Shown one piece after another: positions 35,380 to 48,040 of a stretch of 64,000 bases of DNA (its first letter is position 1; each line of letters begins with the position of its first letter). The DNA is from Apostichopus japonicus. Taxonomy: Eukaryota > Echinodermata > Holothuroidea > Aspidochirotida > Stichopodidae. Under the pieces are notes generated by a model, which was not told where the DNA came from, did not search any database, and saw only the letters and a list, made by a program, of their open reading frames with translations. The position numbers were made by a program, and so were the translations under genes. The stretch lies in assembly GCF_037975245.1 (NCBI RefSeq), contig NC_092575.1, positions 17,759,810 through 17,823,809 on the forward strand. The letters run 5' to 3'.

Positions 35380-38305
35380 ACCGCACTAATTGATTTTAGT
35401 TTGTTCAATGCAATATTAAATATAAAGTTATAGATGGCATAGAGTTTCATAATATACATGATATTAGACAAAATAGAAAGGTAGAATGAGATTGTTTCAT
35501 TATTATTATAATAACAAGAGTAAATAAATACGGTAAACTTATAAAACGTGTTCTTTCGACTGTTCACTTTGCCTAAAACCTTTGATCAGTTGACGTATCG
35601 CCCACCGTTGCAACTTTGGTATTCAGCGAAGTGCGCACAAAGGAGGGGTCGGAGGGGGGGGGGGGGAGACACACCAATTTTGTTTTTATCATCTTTAATC
35701 CTCTTCTGACCCATCCACTAAGGTTCATGCCCCAACCGAAATCAGTCGGGGTAGAATTTGCCACACCACTTCTTACCTCTCCCCCTCTTAAACACCTTGA
35801 TGGAAAAAAAAACTTAACCTGCGGGAATTTGGTAAGACGCGAACAAGCTGGCAATATACACCACTCACTCCTTTGAAGACTGGCTGGGCCACCGATGTAA
35901 CAAACTGTATAGCACGTTAACGTTGGCGTCAGTCGCACATATACCGACAGTTACTTCAATTTTAAGTTTTGAATTGATGCCGAAACACCCCTTGGTTTTG
36001 GTAATGTCTTCCCGTCGTCTGATATAACGAATACTAATACTAATGCTAATTAAAATATTTTATGGTCATAGGCCTAGGGTGGTGTTAAAATAATAACCAA
36101 CTAATTAACAAATAAACATAAAAAAGGATATAGTATAATAATAAACAAAAAACACTGCATACATAGCTGCAACATATATAGTCAATAACGGCAATAATCA
36201 GGATGCGATTGATTGGCGTAATATAGTATATTATGTGAATGGTGTGTGTTAGCGATTATCCAGATTCAGTGAAATTAATTCAGCTTTAAGTTCTTTTTAT
36301 TTTGTAGTTTTATATATCGACATTGTAAATCTGAAGATAAATTAGATTACTTGCTATTGTCATCCGAGTACTTTCGAACGAGTACGGTCGATGACTGGGT
36401 TGTGTGTGGGTAATTCTTTATCAGACAAATTGTCAACGTTATGCATAAACTTGCATCTAAATCGATTTCGGAAATCTGATAAAATTACTTGTTAGTCACA
36501 CTTTTAAGATCGATGTGATCACAGATTCGAGACTTAATAAATTAATTGCATCTTGAAGTCGTTTGCATATAAGGGTGAGGTGTTGACTTGGTGGTAGGTG
36601 TATGGGCGTGAATCACTGAGGTTTATTGCAATTATCTCTCAAGTTTCCAAATCATTATGACAATATTGAAAACGTAGGGTTATTAGTGCAGGAAATAAAG
36701 ACACTAAAATCACGTGACTCCTCAACCAGGGAGAAATATGCTAAAAGGAAGCTTACACGTTTGATATGCAATGTTTATATAGTATGCAGTTATCATTTAC
36801 TTCAACATTTACCTAATGGAATGATGAGTAGCTTTGTGAGTAGATTTTTATAAATGTTGTGACACCATATGAAGAGAACATTAAAAGGCGAAAAATGTTA
36901 AAACTCTTCTAATTGTAATTTACAGGTGGATTTATACTAACATAAGAAATGGCATCACTAGAAGGATTCAATTTGGTGAAATAATTGCCTTAATTTGATA
37001 AATTAGAAAATAAATCTTATTTGGAGCAACACTCGTTAGATGCGGTGATGAATACAAATATAATTCATTAATATTTTATATATTTTAATATAATTTCCTT
37101 ACCTGAAGTAACATTTATATCTTTAAATTGGTAACTTATTTCACCATTTTGTTATCATAAATGAATCACACATACACGAACATGAACTCTATAGAGAAAA
37201 CAACTGAAAAATTAAATGATATTGAACATATGTGCATGTATGAAAAGGTTAGTATTATGTATATAGTTAAAGTTATCAATTTATTTGTATATACTTCAAA
37301 GAACTTATTTCAGTATCTTCTCATCTCATATACCGTATTTCTTTACATGGAATATTTTACTGAAAAGCGTGCATCTCCTGCAATATAAAACATTACTTAT
37401 AAGTTATAAGTCACATAGCTTTATCCTTAACTGTTTTCATGAAATCATTCTTTTCAGAACTTATGTTCAAACATATATGTGCATATGTCTGATCACAATA
37501 TAGTCTTATTGAAAAGGCTAACCTTTTCTAGCTGAATGTTATAGAATGTATTAGACCGCATTTCAGTATTTTGTTCATCTCCTATACTAATTAACATACT
37601 AATTAACATATTAATATACCTTCTTCACCCGAGTCATCATTAACTCCCTAATTGTTTTTCATAACTTGAATACTTTCAGAACTGAATCACATATACACAA
37701 ATGAACTTGATAGAAAACGCCCTTCAAGAAATTTCATAAATTGGACATTTTACGGTTTAAATAAGTCAAGATCATTTAAAGGTTTGTCGTGAAACATTAA
37801 AAAATTAAAATAAAAACGTTTCCGTTCTTCAAATTACCATCATCTTTCAAATTGCTGCACCTTGGAATTAAACGCTTGATTTCAGTTAATTAATTGTAAT
37901 ATATTGAGGGTATTAAATTTGTCATTCGTTGAAGATTTACTAATCAAACTATCATCGCATCATCGCATCAAAGTCAACCGTTTTTTTTAAAGTTCATATA
38001 TTTTGAATCATGTACATTCCAGTTTCAGTAAAAAGTGCTGGTAACATTTCAATACAAATCTACTTCGATATTGAATCAATGTCAACGAAATATGTCAACG
38101 AAATAAACTCATTTTGTTGTTGTTGAAATCTCACACGTATAAACGTGTATCACTCACCCTGAATGCAAGTGGTTTTGTTTATACTATACATCAGTCTGAT
38201 AATTAAGACTATCATGTATCCAGAATACAGTTTTAAACAACCAAGGTGTACATGCTAAGATTCACTGATCAATCTGTCATTAAAATGTATCCAGCATAAT
38301 ATAGA
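35380..38305. other. AT-rich non-coding stretch, no gene recognised
   Basis: Possible polyadenylation signals for the ODAD1-like gene occur at 35372-35377 and near 35523. A poly-G run lies at 35656-35666. The rest is AT-rich with short repeats (for example ACTAATTAACAT near 37587) and no recognised exon. Confidence 0.45.
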
Positions 38306-38309
38306 AGCT

Positions 38310-38605
38310 CGTATTGAAGAAACAAAAACACATTCCTACTGTTCGCACTTCCACCTATGGGGAACGTTGCTTTGCTAGATCAGCTTCACAGCTCTGGAAC
38401 AGTCTCCCTTTACATCTGAAAACAATCCAGCATGTGTCAACTTTCCAGAAAGAACTCAAGACGTTCTTATTCATGAATGCGTATCCATTTGTATAATAAC
38501 TGTTGTGTCCATTTTGGGTACTTTGCTCCTGCAGCGCTACTGAGCAGTTGTTTTTAACTGGATAAAAGCGCTTTCTTCTTCTTCTTCTTATTATTATTAT
38601 TATTA
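38310..38605 (+). mobile_element. 5'-truncated LINE (L2/CR1 type), 3' end with (CTT)n(ATT)n tail
   Basis: The frame at 38314-38496 ends with the typical C-terminus of LINE reverse transcriptase: TSTYGERCFARSASQLWNSL followed by an FQKELKTFLF helix. It is followed by a 3' UTR ending GGATAAAAGCGC and a (CTT)n(ATT)n tail at about 38569-38605. Only the last 60 or so codons are present, as in a dead-on-arrival insertion. Confidence 0.85.
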
Positions 38606-38714
38606 CATGAAAGTAAAGTCTGCCATGGCCCATGATGTCATCAAACCCAGGTGGTCATGTTTTCTAATCTCATTACCACATTTAGTAATGATTGATGATT
38701 CGTACAGGTTCTTC

Positions 38715-39792
38715 TCAATATTTGGAAGCAATTACAGTTGGGAATCTCTTCATGCTTAAGGATGAAACATCATACGAGATCTTCTCTCCTAGAGCCATCT
38801 CTCCCAGGACTCTCCCGGTAACTGGAGCCATTTTGAATCCGTGACCTAGCAGGTCATGTTACAAAAAAAACCAAAAAAACAATAAGAACATTAAATAATA
38901 CCTTACATCCTTGATATGATCTTTTAATTATTTAACATTTGCTACTGTTAGCATTGTGATATAAGTGTCATGAGTGTGAAATTATTAAATTTATTTTATT
39001 AAATATCAAATATTGTTTCTTCAAAGCCGGAATGAAACAACAGAGGCAAACCATATGACAAACTTTATGAACAAACGATACATTACGAAATTCATGTAAG
39101 ATGAATGACTTTAGTTGTATTGATATGATACTTAACTTATTAACCATCACAACTTTTTGGGGCATTTATGAATATACAATGCATATATAAAAATGTATAG
39201 CATATTGAGTAGTCTTCAGCATTAACGAAGTAAAAGTCAACATATTTTCCTGCAAGAAAAATTTTTTTTTTTGTGTTCCTGATGAAATGGGTTTAATTTA
39301 TTTATTCGAGGAAAATTTATTATATAATCAATAATTTAAGTCAAATGTACAAATATTTATCATATCATCATACATCATAACGAAGGATAACATAACATAC
39401 ACACATCAAACAAAATAGGAAGAAATCAAATTTGAAAGTTGTTCTAGACACCAATTGTAGACAAAATATGATATTAATGTCTTAGACGTTCATAATGCAA
39501 TAACCACTTTAATTATCGATGGGTACTATATTGCCAGCTCTCGAATTAGAATTAGTGGACTTGAGATATGGAACAGGGCTCTGAAATGGCTGCTGATATC
39601 TCATTCGTTTATAACTTGTAACGTATAGCTGAGTTCATGCATACGAGATAATATCTTGGACATAATGGTTTATCATAGTTGAAATATAGATATTGATAGG
39701 AGAGTAAAACTCTTACCAGAGAAACCACAACCATAGACAATGTTGGGATGGCCAGGCAAAGTGTCAATGATAAAATCGTCGTCAGGTGTGAA
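38715..39792 (-). CDS. Last two exons of a peroxisomal sarcosine/pipecolate oxidase-like gene (PIPOX family)
   Basis: On the minus strand, exon 39792-39717 (76 nt) is bounded by TTTTCAG and GTAAGA. It encodes FTPDDDFIIDTLPGHPNIVY then GCGFSG. The terminal exon 38845-38715 follows an acceptor CTGCTAG. It completes the split glycine codon and encodes GHGFKMAPVTGRVLGEMAL and a tail ending ASKY before TGA. These match the C-terminal part of monomeric sarcosine oxidase/PIPOX flavoenzymes, which oxidise N-methyl or cyclic imino acids with FAD in peroxisomes. The PDxxFIID and GFSGHGFK blocks lie near the covalent flavin and the active site. The C-terminal tripeptide SKY resembles, but does not fit, the usual peroxisomal signal SKL. 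Upstream exons (higher coordinates) were not identified. A copy of the 76-nt exon lies at 48131-48206. Confidence 0.85.
38850..39625. other. Intron of the PIPOX-like gene
   Basis: AT-rich sequence between the two minus-strand exons, with an A-rich tract near 38861-38880 and a T10 run near 39262. No other feature seen. Confidence 0.6.
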
Positions 39793-41748
39793 CTGAAAAC
39801 AGTCGGAAATGACTCAAATTAAAGAAGTTGTGGATAGAGGACATAAATATTATTATCTTATATCATAGGGATATGCGACATTGTACTTCACCCCACATCA
39901 GAAATGTGAGGAAGTGTGGGGGGTGCGTGCGCGCGTGTGTGTGTGTGAGCTTGCGTGTGTCCCCCAATTTTGTGTCAAAATTCCTCCTAAATGGCCGGAC
40001 CGATTTTCTTCAAACTTGGTTGGAAGGTACTCCAGGGTAAACCCCTGTGTCTCGCAGACCACCGGAACCAAAGGTCAGAGGTCAAAGTTATTTAATTGTT
40101 CCCCTATAACTCCAAGGGGAAACATGGAATGAAATGGAACCTTCACATGTACATATCATGGAATTGTCAAGTACTATCAATATGTATGCGTGGTTAATGG
40201 TCAAATGTATATTTCATACCGATGACCAGTTCTTAGTTATATGCCAAGAGAAAATGAGGAGCGTAAACCTAGCGTATACCAAACCTAGATCTAGCTTAAG
40301 CTGCACTATAGCCTGACTATTATGTCAGGCCTGGGCAAATGATTAATTCAACTAGGCTACAAAGTTTTATATTGTGCGTGGCCTGGTCCAGTTATGTGTG
40401 AAACTTTGGCCTAACTGACGGGCTTTGGTGGGCTTTGGTGCCACCCGCGACGCGCCACGCGACGAGTCGCAGTTTTGTGACGAGGTTCACCTTCGCATCC
40501 GGGTCTGACCTATAACTTGTAAACTCGAGTAGAAAGTCGGATTATTCATAATAACGTATAATTCCTTTCATTAATTTCCTTGATTGACAATGAGTGGTAA
40601 TCTTCCTAGCGATTAAACTTAGTATAAAATGGACCAAAATTAATTTTAAAAAAGAGGAAAATTTCACAATAAATTTATTACTGTTAAAAGTATGATTCTG
40701 GAGTCAGGACTTCCAGCCTAGTTTTGTTCAGTATAGCGTTTAAAAAAGGAAGGTAGTCATGTCACCTTAAAAAAAAATGGTATTGCCAGATTGCATAGAT
40801 ACGGTAATAATACATTTGTTCCTTTGAAATCAATGTTATGCTGGCGTTCAGATATGTAACTCCGTGGATTACCCTCTTGCTCATCATTGTATTGGAAAGC
40901 ATGCTCCTTGGGCGGACGCAGAGGGGCATGGGGATTGAATGGGTAGAAAGTGGGACGGGAAAGTTGAGTTCAATATTACGGAGATCATTTCTAACGTTGC
41001 CAGTCATACCGTGATCTCACCACGTGATGATTATTGTAGACAAATATGATATGGACAGGACGGATGTAACTACATCATGGAAACAAATTTAATACTTGGA
41101 AACAGGGTGATATGCAAGATGATGCGGGTTGTGAGCTTAAATATCGGATTACCAATGTACTATCCGTTTGATACACAACCCAGAAAACGTTTAATTTCGA
41201 TGATTGACAATTCGTGGGCAAGGTTAGAGTATACAAAGCGTTCATATTCAAGTTCAAACGTTTTTAACGGTCGTTTAGTTTGGTTGGTGGTCAATCATTT
41301 TTTTTAGTGATTTGATTGGTTGGATCAAGGCTAATTATTAATTATAAACATTCAAGTTCTACGGAAAATAACAAGATAGTGTCACGTTCTTTGATAGATC
41401 TCTATTTCTTAAAATCTAATGTCTAGAACACAATAAAATAAAAACGTATAGCCAACCTGCACTCACTACCGCCTCTTAAAAGTTTGCCTCGAAAATCATG
41501 ATTATAAACAATATGAAATATAATAAAATATGATGACTATTCCTATAACGTATAGGCAAATGACCTTATCCAAGACCACGGTAAGTCATTTTATGATTCC
41601 GAGTAATGTTTTGGAAGCTGATATTTCATCGATTTGGTGAATTAGCTGATGTTAACAACCCTATTAGTGTAACTACCCCCCACTCCCCCTCCCCTTCCCC
41701 ACCTCAAATATTTGACTCTGCCAAACTTTCGATTGATCATTGTCTGGC
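39630..41748. repeat. Segmental duplication, copy 1
   Basis: 39630-40655 and 41555-41748 are near-identical, in order and orientation, to 48041-49065 and 49108-49287. The intervening 40660-41550 is absent from copy 2. Copy 1 includes the 76-nt PIPOX-like exon. It also has an interspersed-repeat stretch near 39980-40110, with words like GGCCGGACCGATTTTCTTCA, which yields similar spurious ORFs in both copies. Confidence 0.9.
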
Positions 41749-41803
41749 AACATTGTAATAATAACTACAAGCCCAAGTACAAAGCAATAGTTCCGGGTTT
41801 TAA

Positions 41804-42158
41804 AGGCATTGAAGACTCGCCCCAAACCGCGTGCGGCCATCTGAAAAAGGTAACTTTTGTTGCTTGCAAGTGACGTTTTGTTCGTGTCGCTACAAATGCA
41901 GACAGTGAAACGTGATACCTTGTTATCTTTAGCTGGACCTGAGATGTCCATCGCTGTACCGTTTGTACACTGTGCTGTGGGTATTGACCGCAGCTGTATG
42001 TACTGACTGTACACTTGTGTCTAATTACCGACGGTAGCAAGTTGTGTGTGTATTTTCTGGGATCGATGGTGGTGTTTAACACTTCTGTTACACTTCATTC
42101 GAAATTAGGTCAGAGTACCGGCATTAGACGTTTCTATTTGCGCGAGTCTTCACACCCT
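41804..42158 (+). mobile_element. TTAA-flanked MITE copy B, 355 bp
   Basis: Inverted relative to 24795-25147 and similar along its full length. The left end AGGCATTGAAGACTCGC follows TTAA at 41800-41803. The right end GCGAGTCTTCACACCCT is followed by TTAT (41.. 42159-42162), a one-base-changed target site. It has no coding capacity. Confidence 0.83.
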
Positions 42159-42164
42159 TTATTA

Positions 42165-45045
42165 AAGTTAATTTATAAAGAAAGAGCAGGCGCGCAACCA
42201 CCATGTTTGTTATGGAGATGGGAGAGGTCTGAAAAAGGGAGATCTCTGCTTCCCGTTAAAAATAAATTGGGTAAAAATCGGGCTGCTTAGATGCAAAGTG
42301 TAGTTATAGTTGCAACTTTTGAAAGAAACAATGTTGAAGAAATTGTACTGCAGTTACATGTTATGAATTTATGTGTACTGTACACCAGGATTTGTGTTGT
42401 TGTACTTTTGTGTGTGTCAGTCTGGCGGAGCGGGGGGAGGCGGGGGGGGGGGGGGGTATAAGTAGGATATAGCCCCTCTAGACAAGATTTGTTAAGGAAT
42501 TGTTTTTTAAGTGATAAGTGTGGGCATATGCAACAAGGAAAAAACAATCGAACTCCCTCAATAAAACCCTGAGTTAAATTAGAATCAAGTTACAAAGATA
42601 TTGATTTAACGTAGACCGCCTTGATAACATGCCCCGTGCGGTTCTGATCATATTAATATGTGGAAGCTTATACCAACTTAGAGGTGACACGTTATTTCTA
42701 TATTTCTCACTTAGTGAGTCACTGCATTTCTTTCGTTGGATCGTTTTCAGATTATCAACGATTCTCTGATAACGTATACATCTCTGCCATGATACAAGAA
42801 ATTAATACTTTACCATTCAGGTAGAATCATATCAGGTTCATTCCATATCAAATCACCAAATTCGGAGTATCTTGTAGTTCGACATTATTTAAAGATTCCC
42901 AAATTTATTGTATGCTTGGAACACCATAAAATAAGCATATTCTGAAAATTTCAGTTACATTGCTTCAAAATTGGCCGATTTATCACACTTTGAAATTCCA
43001 CAATTTGTCCCCACCGTGACGTCATTTTTGCATTTTCTTGATTTTTGAGGTCTCATTTCTCAGCAATTAAACATTCTACTATACCTTTCTATTACAGATG
43101 CCTATAGAGTCTATCCCAAAGAATAGGAATTAAAAAATTAATCTATAAAAACATTGTCTTGTGGAGTTAGGTTAACTGTGTCAAAATATACGATTTTGGT
43201 AATTTTCACTACTGAAACATGTGCTATTTTTAAACCATTACTTTAGGGGATACTTGATTCTTTCAGAGGTTATTATGTCTAGTACAAACAATACAAATAA
43301 TGATAAAAATGCTTTCCTATAATATATTTGCAAGTTGTGCAGCTCTAAAGTTGCTATTTCATGCTGCGATTCAGCATGAGGAAGGGGTTTTGATGCCAAT
43401 TTTATACCAACGTAACCATGTTAGAGCTGTGAGGGTCTTCTACTTTAATTATAAGTATAAATTTCTTACACCTTTACAAATTTCAGGGTTCTAGCATTTC
43501 TCAATATTAATTTAGGAGGTAGTAAACTTGCTCTGATGTACAAAAGAGGTCGTATTTGACAGCCATAACTCAAAACGCGTCATGTTGAAGAAAAAAAAAA
43601 AAAAAATCTGTTTTTTTTGGGGGGGGGGGAGATTTAGTACCACCCTAGCTGTTTGTACCAAAAATTTGAGAAGGGTTCTTTGCCTTATTTTGAAATGAAA
43701 AATCCTCAAAGTTTGGGATGTTTACCAAAAAACGTTCTTGGTATCATTTTAACTTTTAAAACTTGGGTTTAATTGAAAACCTTTCTTTCAAGGGCAGCCA
43801 ATCTTCGTCAACGCGTATATTCTACAACAGAAAACGAGGTAGGAAAGAATTTTCTAAGTGGAAAGCAGCTTAAAAGGATTGTCTGGTGGCCCTAAGAAGT
43901 AGACCTTAAAAAACGATAAATAAATTTTCAAACATGTTGTCAAAGTATGAGAACGCTAATGTTGCGTTTGACAGAGAAACGATTTTTTAATCGTTAATCA
44001 CAATATCGAGATTCTTATTTTATAATTGTTTCTTGCGATTTGTGTTTTCGAATTTATATTGGCCTATCGTAATTTATGTGTACTCTTGAGACAGGAGAAC
44101 TAATCATTCTCAATTTTTCAGAATAAAGTGAATCAATTTTAATATTTTTGTCTTTTGACTGAGCATGACAGAGAGATGGGATCGTCACTTTAATTAGGTT
44201 ATACTGTAAAATATTGGTCCATTCCACTGACTGTCTGATTACCGTGATCACAACTATAGAGAACACCGCTACATTCATTTTACGTGTACTATACATGCTG
44301 CACAAAAATGATGCAATACAGCTCGTACGATAATCGTACGCAGAAGCCCAAACATGTACAAAAGACTCTAAATTTCAATAAAAATACTGTATTTTCGACC
44401 ATAATTATGGAGAATATTGAATTCATTGGATTAGAAAAGTTCACATCTTTTACCTCATTGTTATAAAAACAAAAGGAATAACTACCTTCTTCAAGCTCAT
44501 CGTCCAAATTTATTTTTCTATAGTCTAAATTACGATCACAATTCCGCCATTTTGTTCTCGCTGTGAAGTCGAGGTGGTTTGAAATTTCCCACTTCACGAC
44601 AAGAAATCACGGCCAGAGAGCCAAATGGAACAAGCCTTACCCTTTAAAGCACTAATATGCATTTATAAAAATACATTAAACGTAAGATATAATTACCAGC
44701 ATAAAGATAATGTTTTTCTGTAATTAAATCTGTCATTAATCCCATGTCCAATAATCTTTCAAAGAACGCAAATATTTGAATTTGATATGCGAACAAATTT
44801 CAAACTGTTTGAAATTTAACGGTTATTTGTGGTGTTTTCGGAAGAAAACATTGACTATATGTTATGTTTTCATATCAAAGGACTGGTAAAGTGGCATTCC
44901 TATGTGAAGTTCGGAAATAAAGAGAAAAAACAGAATATTTGTCCTGTTGACGTATTACTTTGTTTGAAGGCATACTAGGACTTTAAGAGTGCTTACATCA
45001 TGGACATGATCATATCTAGACAAAAAGAAAATAGCTGGTAATGCC
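42165..45045. other. Non-coding stretch, no gene recognised
   Basis: Contains a G/C-rich poly-G block (42430-42456), adjoining poly-A, poly-T and poly-G runs near 43589-43629, and AT-rich sequence. CCGCCTTGATAACATGCC near 42617 is echoed by GGCCTTGGTAACATGCC near 48013, just before the second duplication copy, so the duplication may have used or included this word. Confidence 0.4.
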
Positions 45046-45054
45046 AGGATCTTA

Positions 45055-45440
45055 TGACTTCGCAAATAAGTTTAATAGGATATTACATCACGACATTCTA
45101 TCCTACTCTGTATCGAGGTCAGATACAGACTGACTTCTTCATGTTTGCTAATAGTAGTAGTACCAGAGGTCATTGTCTTAAACTCCAAAAGTCACAAAGT
45201 AGGATTAATATTCGGCATAACTTTTTTTTCAAATAGGGTTGTGAATGAGTGGAACGGATTGCCTGAGTAATTAATTGTACTTGCAAGTAGTGTGAATGGG
45301 TTTAAGAATGCTTTGGACAAGCACGTTAAGCATTGTAATCGGGTTTGAGTGTGTTTGTCTTTAATTTTTTTCACTCTCTCCTATAGGATCCTTGATGGGG
45401 ACTTGAGTGTCCCTCCTGATCCATTTTTTTTCTACTGAAC
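45055..45440 (+). mobile_element. 3' end of a CR1-like LINE
   Basis: The frame reads FFMFANSSSTRGHCLKLQKS then RINIRHNFFFK. After a frame slip it reads NRVVNEWNGLPE and SVNGFKNALDKH. This is the well-known C-terminal tail of CR1-type reverse transcriptases. Stops and a slip at the T-run near 45224 show it is dead. The 3' UTR GACTTGAGTGTCCCTCCTGA and an ACTGAACTAAACTTAACT tail follow. It belongs to a different lineage from the L2-like piece at 38310. Confidence 0.85.
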
Positions 45441-45834
45441 TAAACTTAACTACTCAAAATGTGTTTACCGAAAAAAAACAACGTGATTGAGTTACTACCC
45501 AGAATGCAAAATGCATTGAGGTTTCGATGTCTTCATTACACTAGACTTCTGTTTTCTTCTGTTTGTTCTTCTTGTTCTTCTGTTCTTCTGTTTGTTAGTA
45601 ACCAGAACTAGTTGTTACAATGCAAATGGCCCGAACCACCATTTTGATGTACAATTACACCATGGCATGATAAACCCAGGTCAGTCTACTGTACGTGGCA
45701 ATACACACCTCCACCAAAAACAATTGGGGTCTTTTACTCAATGTGATGCAACCACACACCTAGTATAGAAGTATCCACGATTCCCATCGTTAGATGTAAA
45801 CGAGTTTTCAGAGTTTGACTTCTGGCGACCTCAA

Positions 45835-46300
45835 ATGATATTTGACCTCAAAGCAACAGGATTTCTCAATATGGCAAATCCAAATCCCCCCGCCCGCTAT
45901 CTTGCACTCGCAACTGGGTCGAGTGAAAATCTTTGCATATAAAAACTACAGCAATAACAGCAAAGTGGTCTCAAAACTCCTTAAATTCACTCGCCTCTAT
46001 GATCACTGTTTAAGTCCCCATAGTACAGATCTATTCCTCAATATGGCAAATCCAAATTCCCCCTCCCCCCCCCCCCCCCAAAAGAGTCTAAATTACTCAA
46101 TATGACAAATCCATATACCATGTATGAAAAGTATCCATGATTTCTACCATGAGAAATTATGTTTAAAGTTTTCAGGCCTCAACAAATATATTAAAACTAC
46201 TCGCTATTTGGCGACCGTGACTAAAAAGCTACTCGCCAAAACGCAAAATTCACTCGCCACTATGATCACTGTTTGAGTCCCCGTAGTACAGATCTACAAC
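45835..46300. repeat. Dispersed repeat of CTCAATATGGCAAATCCA and ACTCGCC units
   Basis: CTCAATATGGCAAATCCAAA occurs near 45866 and 46038, with a variant near 46097. TATGATCACTGTTTAAGTCC occurs near 45998, with a variant near 46261. TTGCACTCGCAACTGGG...GAGTGAAAATCTTTGCAT occurs near 45902 and again near 46792. It appears to be a locally amplified unit of roughly 170-200 bp with scattered relics. Confidence 0.7.
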
Positions 46301-46304
46301 ATCA

Positions 46305-46780
46305 ATACTTTCTATGAACAAAGGTTATAGTTAGGCAGATACATGTGCTTCATAATTGCTATTATTTTTCTGTGCAGTATGAAATGTAAACTACTTTCCA
46401 CCAAAGGTAAGTGATGAAGGAAGTAAAACATGTCGCATGATCATAAATAAGCATATATGCCTACTTTGGTGTCTCAAACAGTTAAACATAAAACATCTGC
46501 AAAATACATTAGAAGATAGCCAAGCATCTGTTACACAGGGCTCTTCTAGTACTAGGTATATTCTATACAGTAGTTAGGTGTTCGCGAGTCCTAAGACTAT
46601 ACAGTACCTCACTGCTACTTTGAACCGCTACTCGATTAGTGCGACTTCGTACATATTTCCAATTCTTTCTCTTATCTTTAAGCTGCAGATTGGTGTGCGA
46701 AAATAAAAAAGCCATTACTCCATTGCACTGCCAAAATCAAAGCGATCTTTTACACAATGAAAATCTAAGGGTTGAAAGAG
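46305..46780. other. Non-coding stretch, no gene recognised
   Basis: AT-rich sequence between two relics of the local repeat; nothing else recognised. Confidence 0.4.
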
Positions 46781-46938
46781 CATCTATCTTGCACTCGCAA
46801 CTGGGATGAGTGAAAATCTTTGCATAAAAAACTATCAGCAATAACAGCAAACTTGTCTCAAAACTCCTTAAATTGTTGTATATTTTGCGAATTATGACTG
46901 ATGGCATGTAGTTAATGCCTTAAGAAATAATTTAGGAA

Positions 46939-47180
46939 CAATTGCTCAGATGGAAGGAAGTGAATAATTCAACATTTTGCAGAAAAACGTTGAATTAACA
47001 AGATACGATAAGTTGTCAATTAAACATTTTGCAGAAAATTGTTCAATTACTCAGATGAAATGAAGTGAACAATTGGCCATTTTGTAGAAAAATGTTGAAT
47101 TGACGAGATATGATAGGTTGTCAATTAAACATTTTGCAGAAAATTGTTCAATTGCTCAGTTAAAGCAACTGAGCAATCCA
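46939..47180. repeat. Tandem repeat of about 105 bp with self-complementary words
   Basis: CAATTGCTCAGATGG near 46939 recurs as CAATTACTCAGATGA near 47044 and CAATTGCTCAGTTAA near 47149. Between them ACATTTTGCAGAAAA and GTTGAATTRACRAGATAYGA also recur. The array closes with TTGCTCAGTTAAAGCAACTG, which forms a hairpin with the following AGCAA. Confidence 0.85.
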
Positions 47181-47184
47181 ACAT

Positions 47185-47735
47185 TTCTCTGATTTTTAAT
47201 AAGATATTATCTTGTTATCTAAACAATTTACTGAAAAATGTCAACTTATGGGGAAAAGTTTTTCTTATGTTGATGGCCCTTTAAAGCTTCCGTAGAAATG
47301 TGATCAACACTTTTTATGAATGTATGTTGTTGGGAGATTGCAGAACATAAGAAGACATACGGGCATATTTTTCTCTCTCTTTCTTTATTTCTTTCTTCAA
47401 GTAGCAATACAGCAAATGTTAAATGTAATGTGCTTATTCTTCTGCTTAATATTCCATCCTTTTGACTCTTTGTCTACTGAAATAATTGAACCAAAACCAA
47501 TCAGTTTGATCTTGGTTAACATTTTCTGTGTTAGTTTCTTCATAATGTTTTAAGGTGAGGGAGTAAATACATTTTGGTCATTCTATTTGTTTCCCCTCCC
47601 TTATAGGTGAATAACAAAATTCGGAAAGGTAGCAAAAAAAATATGAGATTAACTTTGAAAATGTCCTCCTTGATAATAATTTTGAAGTTGATAGATGTTT
47701 CGTGTGTACTCTCTATAGGCCTGTGGCATTACGGG
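47185..47735. other. Non-coding stretch, no gene recognised
   Basis: AT-rich; no exon or RNA gene recognised. Confidence 0.4.
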
Positions 47736-47736
47736 T

Positions 47737-47924
<188 letters not shown>

Positions 47925-48040
47925 ATTCCTGGCATTATCATCCAACTCTTTTGTTTCGTATGTATTGCTTGTACGTAGATTCAAGTTACAATGATTTTGA
48001 TTTAACGTAGATGGCCTTGGTAACATGCCACGTCTGGTTC

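Noticed and set aside
39881-40132. Similar 80-100 aa ORFs at 39881 and 48295 suggesting a conserved small protein
   Set aside because: Their similarity is explained by the segmental duplication, the frame has a variable GT-rich start, and the real exon here is on the opposite strand.
44289-44597. Minus-strand 102-aa ORF containing CSMYS, considered as the exon before the PIPOX TPD exon
   Set aside because: The expected preceding family sequence and splice phase are absent.
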